From: a bacterium | GTDB lineage: Bacteria > SZUA-79 > Acidulodesulfobacterales > Acidulodesulfobacteraceae | Direction: 5' to 3' | Length of the DNA stretch: 64,000 nt | Assembly: GCA_021777135.1 (NCBI GenBank) | Contig: JAJYDX010000002.1 | Span: 92,084 to 156,083, forward strand | Part shown: piece by piece, positions 32,912 through 41,513 of the stretch | Numbering within the stretch: the first letter of the stretch is position 1 | Layout of the letters: each line of letters opens with the position of its first letter | Program-made: the position numbers and the translations under genes | The notes under the pieces: model-generated | Seen by the model: only the letters and a program-made list of their open reading frames with translations | Database searches by the model: none | What the model was told of the DNA's origin: nothing

Positions 32912-34393
32912 ATGGAAAAAGCCGTCATAGCTTTAGATTTAGGAACTACAGGTAACAGGGCTATCGCATTTGATAAAACCGGAGCGGTTATACATTCTTC
33001 TTATTACGAATTTCCCCAAATATATCCTGAGCCCGCATGGGTGGAACAAGACCCGTTCGATATATTAAACTCTGCGGTAAGGGCTTTAAAGGAGACGGTC
33101 GAAAATTGTTCTTCATATGAAATAGTTTCAATGGGAATTACCAACCAGAGGGAAACGACAATACTTTGGAATAAGAAAACTGGAAAGCCGGTTTATAACG
33201 CAATAGTATGGCAGTGCAGGAGAACCGCTGAAACCTGCGAAAATTTATCGGAATACCGCAAATTAATTAAAGAAAGAACCGGACTGTTTTTAGACCCTTA
33301 TTTTTCAGCGACGAAGATTAAGTGGATTATAGATAACGTTTCAGGCGTTAAAAGAGCCGCAGAAAAAGGAGAAATTGCTTTCGGAACCGTGGATACATGG
33401 ATTTTATGGAATCTTACCGGAGGCATGGTTCATGCGACTGACGATTCTAATGCTTCAAGGACCCTTTTATATAATATAAATAAATTAAAATACGACGAAG
33501 AACTGATTAGAACTTTCGGGGTTTATGAATCTATGCTGCCAAAAATTTATGACAGCAATAATTATTTCGGAGATATCGAAAAATCCATAGCAGGAAAATC
33601 TATTCCTATAAACGCTATCTTAGGCGACCAGCAGGCATCTCTTTTTGCGCATACCGGTTTTGAAAAGGGTATAATAAAAAATACGTACGGAACGGGACTT
33701 TTCGTAATGACGGAAACGGGAACGAGCATTTTCGCTTCAGAAAAATTAGTAGCCACCGTAGCTTGGAAACTAAGCGGAGAAGCTTGCTACGCTCTCGAAG
33801 GCAGTATTTTTACCGGTGGAGAAATTATACGCTTTATTAAAGACAACCTTGGCATTTTAAATTCAGCGGGTGAGTCTTCGGACGCGGCCAAAAAAGTAAT
33901 TTCAAACGGAGGCGTATATTTTGTTCCTGCATTATCTGGTCTGGGCGCTCCGTATTGGGACCCGGAAGCAAGAGGTCTTATTATCGGATTAACCGGAGCG
34001 GCTACTAAAAACCATATAATAAGGGCGGCGCTTGAATCTTTGGCGTATCAGACTAAAGACGTTATTGAAGAGTTTAAGAATACGATGGAAAAGACATTCG
34101 ATTTTTCAGGTTATAAACTAAGGGTTGACGGGAAAGCCAGCGGTAACGATTTTTTGATGCAGTTTCAATCGGATATTTTAAATATGACTGTAGAAAAAAC
34201 TTTTTTTACGGAAATGACGGCATTAGGCATTGCCGGACTTAGCGGAATTACTTCGGGTTTTTGGACCGTGTCCGATTTTTTCGGCATCAAAAAAGTAGAA
34301 AAAGTTTATAACGTTTCGATGGACTATGAAACAAGAAACGAAAATTATAGAAAATGGCGGAAAGCGGCGGCTAAGTCTTTAAAATGGGTATAA
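32912..34393 (+). CDS. glpK: Glycerol kinase
   Basis: Phosphorylates glycerol to glycerol-3-phosphate with ATP. The 493-residue FGGY kinase shows the phosphate loop LDLGTTGNRAIAFD (the usual form is DQGTTSSRAI), the ITNQRETTILWNKKTGKP block, the ILGDQQASLFAH motif with its substrate Asp, and GAPYWDPEARG. No glpF, glpD or regulator is adjacent; it follows rsmA by 26 bases. Family members that use other polyols exist, but the INQRET and GDQQ motifs favour glycerol. Confidence 0.9.
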   Translation: MEKAVIALDLGTTGNRAIAFDKTGAVIHSSYYEFPQIYPEPAWVEQDPFDILNSAVRALKETVENCSSYEIVSMGITNQRETTILWNKKTGKPVYNAIVWQCRRTAETCENLSEYRKLIKERTGLFLDPYFSATKIKWIIDNVSGVKRAAEKGEIAFGTVDTWILWNLTGGMVHATDDSNASRTLLYNINKLKYDEELIRTFGVYESMLPKIYDSNNYFGDIEKSIAGKSIPINAILGDQQASLFAHTGFEKGIIKNTYGTGLFVMTETGTSIFASEKLVATVAWKLSGEACYALEGSIFTGGEIIRFIKDNLGILNSAGESSDAAKKVISNGGVYFVPALSGLGAPYWDPEARGLIIGLTGAATKNHIIRAALESLAYQTKDVIEEFKNTMEKTFDFSGYKLRVDGKASGNDFLMQFQSDILNMTVEKTFFTEMTALGIAGLSGITSGFWTVSDFFGIKKVEKVYNVSMDYETRNENYRKWRKAAAKSLKWV

Positions 34394-34426
34394 TAGGGCA
34401 AGTTAAGGTTTCCAATGAAGTAAAAT

Positions 34427-34436
34427 ATGATATAAT
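34427..34436 (+). promoter_or_regulatory. Extended -10 promoter for the small TPR protein
   Basis: ATGATATAAT, 40 bases before the ATG at 34476, with an AAAACGGAGGG Shine-Dalgarno between them. The arrangement suggests that the TPR gene begins a new transcript after glpK. Confidence 0.45.
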
Positions 34437-34475
34437 TAAAATAGATATAAAAAAAGAATAAAAACGGAGGGAAAA

Positions 34476-34847
34476 ATGAAAAAAAGCATTGTTCTATGGC
34501 TAATTTTAGTATTGTCTTTGGTTTTATTTTCAAAAAACGCTTTTTCGGCAAAAATGCCGGCTGCGGCAGATGCAGGCGTTAATGTTCACAGCGCCAAATT
34601 TCAGTATAATAAAGCGCTTATGGCTATGAAGGGAGCTTATTATTACTCCGCGGTGCAACATTTTCAAAAAGCCATACTCATTAAACCCCGTTTTGCCTTA
34701 GCTTGGGCGCATATGGGCGTTGCCTTGCACAGGCTTGGCTTTCCTTCATTGGGAATAGTAAGCCTTCAGAAAGCATTAAAATACAATCCTAATATAAAAT
34801 GGGCAAAAATTAAATTAAAAAAATATCTTGCAAGCCCAAGAAGGTAA
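34476..34847 (+). CDS. Small exported TPR protein
   Basis: A 123-residue protein with a Sec signal (about 1-25, ending AFSA) and two to three TPR helices pairs (NKALMAMKGAYYYSAVQHFQ; AWAHMGVALHRLGFPSLGIV). Function is unknown; such proteins serve as periplasmic interaction scaffolds. Strong GGAGGG before the ATG. It lies 10 bases upstream of the nucleotidyltransferase-like gene. Confidence 0.75.
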   Translation: MKKSIVLWLILVLSLVLFSKNAFSAKMPAAADAGVNVHSAKFQYNKALMAMKGAYYYSAVQHFQKAILIKPRFALAWAHMGVALHRLGFPSLGIVSLQKALKYNPNIKWAKIKLKKYLASPRR

Positions 34848-34857
34848 AATAAAATAG

Positions 34858-35712
34858 ATGGGTTTTAAAGGTTTTGACGCGTTTGCAGAATCGCCGGTTT
34901 TTGAAAATATTATCCACAAGGAAGCTCTAGACCTTAATATCGCTTTTGTCTGTTTTTACGGCTCAAGAAACTATAACCTGGAAACTGACAAAAGCGATTA
35001 TGATTTTTTTATAGCCTATTACCCTTCGTTCGAAAATTTTTACTTTAATAAGTTCTCGCGGTCGTCCGTCATAGAAAAAGATTACGATTATTTCATAACG
35101 CCTTTTCACGAATATTTAAGGCACGCGATGAACGGCAATATTAAATTTATAGAACCCATCATATGCGATACCGTATTTATAGAAAATTCTTTTTATAGCC
35201 AGAATTTAAAACTTATAGAAAAAGTAAAAAATTTCATCCTGATTAATGTTGAAAAAAATTTTAAATCTATGTACGGAATAATAAAAAATAAAAAATTAAA
35301 CGTAGAAAAAGGGCTTTATACTTCTAATACATTAAAGTACAAAGAAACCCACGGCTACGATATTAAAGAGGCAATAAATTCCTTACGCATAGCTTTTTTG
35401 CTTGAAAATTATATAAATACCGGAGAATTTTCTTTTCGAGTTAACCGGAACCCGGTTTACAAAGAATTCGTAAATTATTTATCAGGTATAAACAATCGAA
35501 CTATAACTAAAAATAATTACTTGGAAATTATAAATAAAAAAATGGAAGATATCGATAAAGCGGAGCGTGAATCTTTAGCGGGGGTTAAAGCCATAAATGC
35601 AAGCGATGCCATGCATAACGAGGCGCAATTTCGGCGTAATATAGAGCAGGATATTGTTGAGATTTGCAGGGATAAAGCCTGTTTTGCAAAAAATAATAGA
35701 TATATGGTATAA
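34858..35712 (+). CDS. Predicted nucleotidyltransferase (RlaP/YcgL-like)
   Basis: A 284-residue protein with a pol-beta-type nucleotidyltransferase core. FYGSRNYNLETDKSDYDFF carries the GS loop and the metal-binding DxD-like SDYDF pair, and a later YDYFITPFHEYLRH block follows. This is the arrangement of the predicted nucleotidyltransferase family that includes RlaP (RNA ligase-associated). No RNA ligase is adjacent. A Tyr-rich middle and a helical C-terminus (about 170-284) complete it. The substrate is unknown. It precedes panD by 14 bases, but a functional link is not apparent. Confidence 0.68.
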   Translation: MGFKGFDAFAESPVFENIIHKEALDLNIAFVCFYGSRNYNLETDKSDYDFFIAYYPSFENFYFNKFSRSSVIEKDYDYFITPFHEYLRHAMNGNIKFIEPIICDTVFIENSFYSQNLKLIEKVKNFILINVEKNFKSMYGIIKNKKLNVEKGLYTSNTLKYKETHGYDIKEAINSLRIAFLLENYINTGEFSFRVNRNPVYKEFVNYLSGINNRTITKNNYLEIINKKMEDIDKAERESLAGVKAINASDAMHNEAQFRRNIEQDIVEICRDKACFAKNNRYMV

Positions 35713-35726
35713 TAATACATTAAAAT

Positions 35727-36086
35727 ATGCAAAAATTTTTACTTAAATCTAAAATACATAGGGTCAGGATAACGGACGCCAACCTCGAATACGAAGGTTC
35801 CATCTCTATTGATGAAGAATTAATGGAACAGGCGAATATTCTTCCTTACGAAAAGGTAAGCGTATGGGATATAAACAACGGCGCCAGATTTGAAACCTAT
35901 GCTATTCCAGCGGTTAAACACTCCGGAGACATAATAGTCAACGGCGCGGCTTCACGGTTAGTGCAGATAGGGGACATTATAATTATAGCTACGTTTGGGA
36001 TTTATGACGAAAAAGAACTTGACGGATTTAAACCCGTTTTAGTTTACGTGGACGGAAAAAATCACGCAGTCGATATAGTTAAATAA
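35727..36086 (+). CDS. panD: Aspartate 1-decarboxylase (pyruvoyl enzyme)
   Basis: Makes beta-alanine from aspartate for pantothenate synthesis. The 119-residue proenzyme shows the self-cleavage site EYEGSISID; by family knowledge the chain breaks between Gly24 and Ser25, and Ser25 becomes the pyruvoyl group. KIHRVRITDA, VWDINNGARFETY and GAASRLVQIGD are typical. Length is normal. It is two genes upstream of panC, with which it shares the pathway. Confidence 0.95.
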   Translation: MQKFLLKSKIHRVRITDANLEYEGSISIDEELMEQANILPYEKVSVWDINNGARFETYAIPAVKHSGDIIVNGAASRLVQIGDIIIIATFGIYDEKELDGFKPVLVYVDGKNHAVDIVK

Positions 36087-36097
36087 ATATATATTTA

Positions 36098-37414
36098 ATG
36101 AAAAAATATTTTGCCGATTACATATTGACTTCGGCGCGTTCTTCCGGTTCCATTCCCGCTTTCATAAATAACGGGATATTGACGGCGGACGAAAGAATAG
36201 GCAATATTTTATCAGTAAAAAAAATCGGCAAGGAAAAAAAAGAAAATTCGTCGACATTCGCGCATACAGGTTTTAAAACCTTAATCGTTCCCGGATTCAT
36301 AAACGCCCATACCCACTCCGACCTCACTTTTAAACCGGACAAAAAAACTCCGAGGATTTTTTCCCAATGGGTTTTATCCCTAATAGAAAAAAGAAAATCT
36401 CTGAATGCCGAAGAAAGAATAAATTTAAGGCTAAAGGCATATAAAAAATTCATTGAAAGCGGAACGACCGCTATAGGCGATATTATAGAGCCTGCTTATT
36501 TTTGCGATTTTACCCATATATTATCCAGGACGAGTGTCTTTCCCAGGGTAAAAGGGTTTATGGAACTAAGAGGCATTGACCCTTCTTGCGCCGTTCAAAA
36601 AATAGAAGAATTTAAAAGTTTTTTTAAAAGCAACGCGGAAGCTTTTAAAAAAACTGAAAGATATTTTTCTTTAGGGATATCGCCTCATTCGGTATATTCC
36701 GTATCAGAAAATTTGTTTAGGGAAATATTAAAGGCAAACCGCAAATTAAAGCTTAAAATTGCCGTCCATGCCGCCGAACATTTTTCGGAAACGGAATTTA
36801 TATCCGGCAAGGGCGGCGATATTTCAGAAGGTCTTCTGCCGGGGATTAACCTGTCGAAATTTTCAATTCCGCCTAATCTGTTTCATTCTCCTATTTCTTA
36901 TCTTTACAGCTTAAAAATTTTAAGTCAAAATACGTCCTTAATACACTCAAACGAGATAAACGCGGAAGACATAGATATAATAAAAAAAACAGGCGCTTCT
37001 ATTATACACTGTCCCAGAAGCAACGCATTTTTTAAATCAAAAAAACTTCCGCTTAAAAACATTCTTGAAAAAGGGATTCCTGTTTCACTGGGAACCGACA
37101 GTCTTTTCTCAAATAAATCGTTGAACTTTTTGGATGAACTTCTATATGCAAAAAAAATACACTCCGATGTGAAGTCTAAGGATTTGTTTTATGCGGCAAC
37201 GGAAGGCGGCGCGAAGGCGCTTTCTTTCAGAGGCGTTACCGGAACGCTTGAACCCGGTTCTTACGCGGATTTTACGATTTTTAAGATAGGCAGCAACGCA
37301 GTTTTAAATAAAGACAACGCATATGACGCCGTTATTTCTTTGAAGAAAAAAGATATATTAGGCGTTGCTATAGGGGGAAATATAGTTTATAAAGGGCCGG
37401 CTAATTTAATATAA
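36098..37414 (+). CDS. Amidohydrolase, deaminase-like
   Basis: A 438-residue metal-dependent amidohydrolase of the ATZ/TRZ-type cytosine deaminase-like group. Metal ligands are seen in NAHTHSDL (HxH), HAAEHFSE (His), LIHSNEI (His) and GTDSLFSN (Asp). The SIIHCPRSNAFF block is typical of S-adenosylhomocysteine, methylthioadenosine or aminodeoxyfutalosine deaminases. It sits between panD and panC (11-base and 66-base gaps). The substrate cannot be told from sequence; a futalosine-pathway (menaquinone) role is one option. Confidence 0.75.
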   Translation: MKKYFADYILTSARSSGSIPAFINNGILTADERIGNILSVKKIGKEKKENSSTFAHTGFKTLIVPGFINAHTHSDLTFKPDKKTPRIFSQWVLSLIEKRKSLNAEERINLRLKAYKKFIESGTTAIGDIIEPAYFCDFTHILSRTSVFPRVKGFMELRGIDPSCAVQKIEEFKSFFKSNAEAFKKTERYFSLGISPHSVYSVSENLFREILKANRKLKLKIAVHAAEHFSETEFISGKGGDISEGLLPGINLSKFSIPPNLFHSPISYLYSLKILSQNTSLIHSNEINAEDIDIIKKTGASIIHCPRSNAFFKSKKLPLKNILEKGIPVSLGTDSLFSNKSLNFLDELLYAKKIHSDVKSKDLFYAATEGGAKALSFRGVTGTLEPGSYADFTIFKIGSNAVLNKDNAYDAVISLKKKDILGVAIGGNIVYKGPANLI

Positions 37415-37480
37415 ATTTAGCCGCTTATTTTGGAATTAAATCAGATAATAATATAATGATTTTATACGGGAGCGTTATCC

Positions 37481-38311
37481 ATGAAAATTATTAAAGATAT
37501 AAAAGAAATGAAAGAGTTTTCGGGGAATTTAAAAAAAAAGTCTGCTAAAGTTTCTTTTGTTCCGACTATGGGCAAGCTTCACGCAGGACACATAAAGCTC
37601 GTCGAAGAAGCTAAAAAATATGGCGAAGCCGTAGTTTCCATATTCGTCAACCCTATTCAATTTGCGCCCAACGAGGATTTCAATAATTATCCCAGAGATT
37701 TCGCAAGCGACGCCGGAATATTATCTGATATAGGCGCATCCTGTCTTTTTTATCCTTCAGAAGATATAGTAAAAAAAACCGAAACCTTTTTAATTAACCC
37801 GAAATACTCGGAAAGATTTGAAGGAATTTTTAGGCCCGGGCATTTTCAGGGCGTTCTTACAATAGTTATGAAGCTGTTTTCTATAGTAGAGCCGGATTTT
37901 TCTTTTTTCGGGCTTAAAGATTACCAGCAGTATGTTTTGATTAAAAAAATGGCCGAAGACTTTTTTATGGACGTTAAAATTATCCCCGTTGAAACGGTAA
38001 GAGAAAAAAACGGACTCGCAATGAGTTCAAGAAATGTTTATTTTAACGAGGCTGACAAAAAAGCCGCCCGCAGTTTTTATAAAGTCTTAAAGGATACCTT
38101 AAATTTATTTGAATCTGGAGAGAAATCGGCGGAAAAATTAACTTCTTTCGTTATTAAAGAATTAATAAGCGATGGTTTCAAAATAGATTATGCGGAGATT
38201 GCCGACAAGGAATTGAACTGCGTAAAACATAGGGTAGAACGGGGCGATATTCTGCTTGCCGCCGTTAAATTTAAAGGGGTTAGGCTTTTAGACAATATTT
38301 TTTTCGTATAA
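37481..38311 (+). CDS. panC: Pantothenate synthetase
   Basis: Condenses pantoate with beta-alanine at the expense of ATP. The 276-residue class I synthetase-like protein has the ATP-binding VPTMGKLHAGH (His34 and His37, a HIGH-like motif), SIFVNPIQFAPNEDFNNYPR, EGIFRPGHFQGVLT, FGLKDYQQ and the KMSKS-like AMSSRNVYF. GGGAG lies 8 bases before the ATG. panB is not in the window. Confidence 0.95.
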   Translation: MKIIKDIKEMKEFSGNLKKKSAKVSFVPTMGKLHAGHIKLVEEAKKYGEAVVSIFVNPIQFAPNEDFNNYPRDFASDAGILSDIGASCLFYPSEDIVKKTETFLINPKYSERFEGIFRPGHFQGVLTIVMKLFSIVEPDFSFFGLKDYQQYVLIKKMAEDFFMDVKIIPVETVREKNGLAMSSRNVYFNEADKKAARSFYKVLKDTLNLFESGEKSAEKLTSFVIKELISDGFKIDYAEIADKELNCVKHRVERGDILLAAVKFKGVRLLDNIFFV

Positions 38312-38349
38312 ATTTTTTGTCTATGAATTAATTGAAAATGCAAATTTTT

Positions 38350-38359
38350 ATGATATTAT
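38350..38359 (+). promoter_or_regulatory. Extended -10 promoter for the alpha-glucan cluster
   Basis: ATGATATTAT, 62 bases before the ATG at 38421. It probably starts the transcript covering the DUF4912-like and GH57 genes. Confidence 0.45.
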
Positions 38360-38420
38360 TTAAAAAAGATTAATTTTTTTAATAACCGCAACTATCTGAT
38401 TTACAGTAAAGGCAACCTAA

Positions 38421-39662
38421 ATGAATGAAGATTTTCTAATTACCGTAGTTTTCGACCCGAAAAAGATATCAGAAACTAAATTTAGAACCGGCAGAATTAT
38501 TTATACAAAAAATCCCGATGAAAAGAAGAAAAATAAACTCGTTGAAAAATTAGAAAAAAAAGCTGCGGAGGACAGTTTAAAATTTAACAGCAGGCGGCTT
38601 TCCAGTTTATTCGTTCCAGTATTTAGCGGGTGCATTTCCTTTTCTGCAGAAAGACATTTACCAGGCGAATATATTGAAAATCTTGTAGATTTCGGGAATG
38701 TTTTTTTTGGGCGCGTAGAAGAATACTTCGGTTTAGACATTATCGATTACAGTTTGATAGATTTGAAAATCGGGGCTGAAAAAAAAGAAAAAAAACATAA
38801 AGGCAGGAATTTTTTTGTTTTTGAAATTTTTAATTATAATTTTGATACGCATAGGGCTGTAAAAAGCGAGTTTGTAAAAAATCCTAATATAAAAAAAATA
38901 ACTAAAATAGCCGAAGACGTCTTAACCGGCGGTAAGCATGCCGCAAACTTAAAAACAGCCAAAAAAACGGTAAAGCCGTCCGAGGAAAAATCCTACGGCG
39001 GAAAAGCGCCATCGGCAGCAAAAATTAAAATAGGCAAAAAAATTACAGAAGATGTTTTTAATGCCGTCAGTCCCGAAATATGCCAAACCGAATACGCCGG
39101 GCAGGAAAAGAAGATGGAAGAACAGGTCGGTTTAATTTCTTTAAACTGGAGCCTTCTCAGTCCGTCAGAGAACATTCCGGTTCTTGAAGCTGGCGAGCCC
39201 GTGGAGATTAGCGGCGAAAGCATGGTAAGAATTTATTTTCAGAAGCCTGCCGTCAGGAAGGTTGCCTGGAGATTCAGAAAAAAACCTGAAAACGAAAGTT
39301 CAAAACCGATACTAAGAGTTTATAAAGATTCCGATATGTTGTGGTACGAGGCGCTAGACGCTCCTTTCGGCAGCAGGTATATTATTTTCCCGGAAGCTTC
39401 CGAGCTGTCGCAGACATGGGTAGAGATAGGGTATTTAACTGAAAAGGGAAAATTTATTTTTATAGCAAGAAGCCCGGAATGGCCGCCTGTTTGTTTGCTT
39501 AAAAAACTGCCAAAATTAAAAATGGAAAGAAATATATCCAAGAGTACGTTGCTTTTAGGCGCCACCGAAAGCATACCTGGAGGCAGCCGTCTTCCGGTTA
39601 ACGTAAATATTACAAATTCAGGGGCGGGATTTTCCGCTTCGGGGCAAGATAAAATTAGATAA
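38421..39662 (+). CDS. DUF4912-like protein of the glycogen locus
   Basis: A 413-residue protein. The C-terminal part (about 235-395) matches the DUF4912 pattern: KPILRVYKDSD, MLWYEALDAPFGSRYIIFPEASELSQTWVEIGYLTEKGKF (partly quoted), and it ends in the LLGATESIPGGSRLP tail typical of those proteins. The N-terminal 110 residues and a Lys-rich linker are not recognised. DUF4912 genes often sit beside GH57 alpha-glucan enzymes, as here; the function is unknown, with a glucan-binding or regulatory role possible. Confidence 0.62.
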   Translation: MNEDFLITVVFDPKKISETKFRTGRIIYTKNPDEKKKNKLVEKLEKKAAEDSLKFNSRRLSSLFVPVFSGCISFSAERHLPGEYIENLVDFGNVFFGRVEEYFGLDIIDYSLIDLKIGAEKKEKKHKGRNFFVFEIFNYNFDTHRAVKSEFVKNPNIKKITKIAEDVLTGGKHAANLKTAKKTVKPSEEKSYGGKAPSAAKIKIGKKITEDVFNAVSPEICQTEYAGQEKKMEEQVGLISLNWSLLSPSENIPVLEAGEPVEISGESMVRIYFQKPAVRKVAWRFRKKPENESSKPILRVYKDSDMLWYEALDAPFGSRYIIFPEASELSQTWVEIGYLTEKGKFIFIARSPEWPPVCLLKKLPKLKMERNISKSTLLLGATESIPGGSRLPVNVNITNSGAGFSASGQDKIR

Positions 39663-39756
39663 TTATATTTTTACATTAGTTCTATCGTTTGTCGTAATAT
39701 AATTCCCCCGCAGGCAAAATATAGAACCTGATTATAATAATGAAAGAGGAAATTTT

Positions 39757-41454
39757 ATGTCCGATATAAATAGCTATACCGGTAAATGGCTTCCCGTTCT
39801 ACATTTTCATCTTCCGTTCGTTAGGCATCCGGAAAGTTCTAGATATTTAGAAGAGGAATGGTACTTTGAAGCGGTTACCGAAACGTATCTTCCGCTTCTG
39901 GAAACTTTCGATAACCTTGAAAACGACAATATTGATTTTAAATTGACAATGTCTTTAACTCCGACGCTTTTAAGCATGATGAATGACGATTTATTGTCGG
40001 AACGCCTTAAGGATTATATAAGCGCGAGGCTTAAAGTTTTAGACGAAGAGGCTTTTAGGACAGAAGGAGACCCGGATTTTCATCCGGTAACTTTATTTTA
40101 CAGGCAGAGATATAAAAACTGGTACTCTAAAATAAAAACGGAAGGCGGAAAATATCTTATAGCGGAATTTTTAAAGCATTTTAATAAAGGACGCTTAGAT
40201 ATCATTACTTCGGCGGCTACGCACGCTTTTTTAATTTCTATGGTAGGAGAGCCTGAGGCCATAACTGCGCAGATAGAAGTGGGCATAAAAACTCACGAAG
40301 ATATTTTAGGCATTACGCCAAGAGGTATTTGGCTTCCTGAATGCGGTTACACCGAAGGCTTCGACGCTATACTTAATAAATATGGAATTTATTATACCTT
40401 TTTAGACAGGCACGGTATTGATTCAGCTAATCCTAATCCTATTAACGGATGTTTTTCGCCGGTAGTGACTCCTTTTAACGTAGTGATGTTCGGAAGGGAC
40501 CCGGAAAGTTCGCGTCAAGTTTGGTCGTCTAAGGAAGGATATCCTGGAACGCCTGTTTACAGGGAGTTTTACAGGGACGTAGGGTTCGATTTGGATTTAC
40601 CCCACCTTACCCCCTTAAGGCATGGAAGCCTTAAGACTTTTACCGGACTTAAATATTACGCTATTACGGGGCAGGGAAATTACAAAAATGCGTATAGACC
40701 GTCTGCAGCTAAACGGCAGGCTTATGAACATGGAGCGCAGTTTGTTTATCACAGGGAGCTTCAGGCCGAGTATCTAAAAGAATTTATTAACGAGCCGGTC
40801 ATAGTGTCAATGTACGACGCTGAATTATTCGGACACTGGTGGTTCGAAGGTCCGTGGTGGCTTGAAGCTGTTTTTAGGAGAATGAATGAAAACAATTCAG
40901 TAAAACCGGCAAAAGCCAAAGATATTTCCGATAATACTATTTATAAGCTTAAAAGCATATTAAAGAAGTACAAAAATAATAATAACGTCTTTTCTGCCGG
41001 TATTCTTGAAGAAATAAACAAAAAAAACGCAAAAAACGGCGTATTTATAGCGCAGCCGGCTACATCGTCATGGGGCGGAGGCGGATATGCGGAAGTATGG
41101 CTTAACGGGAAAAACGATTCAATCCAGCCTTTTTTATCTGATTTATCGATAAAACTGATAGATATTTGCAAAAACCAATATAATCGTGTAAAATATCCCG
41201 AAGTTTTAGACCAGGCGGCCAGGGAGCTTATCTTGGCTCAATCCAGCGACTGGCCTTTTATGCTCACTACGGGACAGGCAGTAAGCTATGCCGAGAGAAG
41301 AATTAAGGCCCATATGGTAAGGGCAAAAAGATGTATTTTAATGTCGATAGGCGAAGAAGCATTTGACAAAATCTGGTTCGAAGACATATCCTATAAAGAC
41401 AATTTATTTCCGCGCTTGAACGCAAAAGAATTATACGGAAAAAACATATGCTAA
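39757..41454 (+). CDS. GH57 1,4-alpha-glucan branching enzyme
   Basis: A 565-residue GH57 enzyme with the DUF1957-type C-terminal domain. The N-terminal barrel starts WLPVLHFHLPFVRHPE. The nucleophile is Glu195 (GIWLPECGY) and the acid/base is Asp354 (MYDAELFGHWW), as in Thermus and Thermococcus GH57 branching enzymes. The four-helix C-terminus has LAQSSDWPFMLTTG and YAERRIKAHMVR. It transfers alpha-1,4 segments to alpha-1,6 positions. It replaces GlgB in this locus; no GH13 branching enzyme is nearby. AGAGGAAA precedes the ATG. Confidence 0.9.
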   Translation: MSDINSYTGKWLPVLHFHLPFVRHPESSRYLEEEWYFEAVTETYLPLLETFDNLENDNIDFKLTMSLTPTLLSMMNDDLLSERLKDYISARLKVLDEEAFRTEGDPDFHPVTLFYRQRYKNWYSKIKTEGGKYLIAEFLKHFNKGRLDIITSAATHAFLISMVGEPEAITAQIEVGIKTHEDILGITPRGIWLPECGYTEGFDAILNKYGIYYTFLDRHGIDSANPNPINGCFSPVVTPFNVVMFGRDPESSRQVWSSKEGYPGTPVYREFYRDVGFDLDLPHLTPLRHGSLKTFTGLKYYAITGQGNYKNAYRPSAAKRQAYEHGAQFVYHRELQAEYLKEFINEPVIVSMYDAELFGHWWFEGPWWLEAVFRRMNENNSVKPAKAKDISDNTIYKLKSILKKYKNNNNVFSAGILEEINKKNAKNGVFIAQPATSSWGGGGYAEVWLNGKNDSIQPFLSDLSIKLIDICKNQYNRVKYPEVLDQAARELILAQSSDWPFMLTTGQAVSYAERRIKAHMVRAKRCILMSIGEEAFDKIWFEDISYKDNLFPRLNAKELYGKNIC

Positions 41455-41473
41455 GTTTTGATAATGAACTTTA

Positions 41474-41492
41474 ATTTTGCTATATGCAAAAT
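41474..41492 (+). repeat. Intergenic hairpin with GCAAAATCAAAGA
   Basis: ATTTTGC TATAT GCAAAAT forms a 7-base-pair hairpin between two GH57 genes, followed by CAAAGA. A similar hairpin with the same downstream bases is at 45541-45558. Confidence 0.55.
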
Positions 41493-41513
41493 CAAAGAAG
41501 GAATATAAATTAG

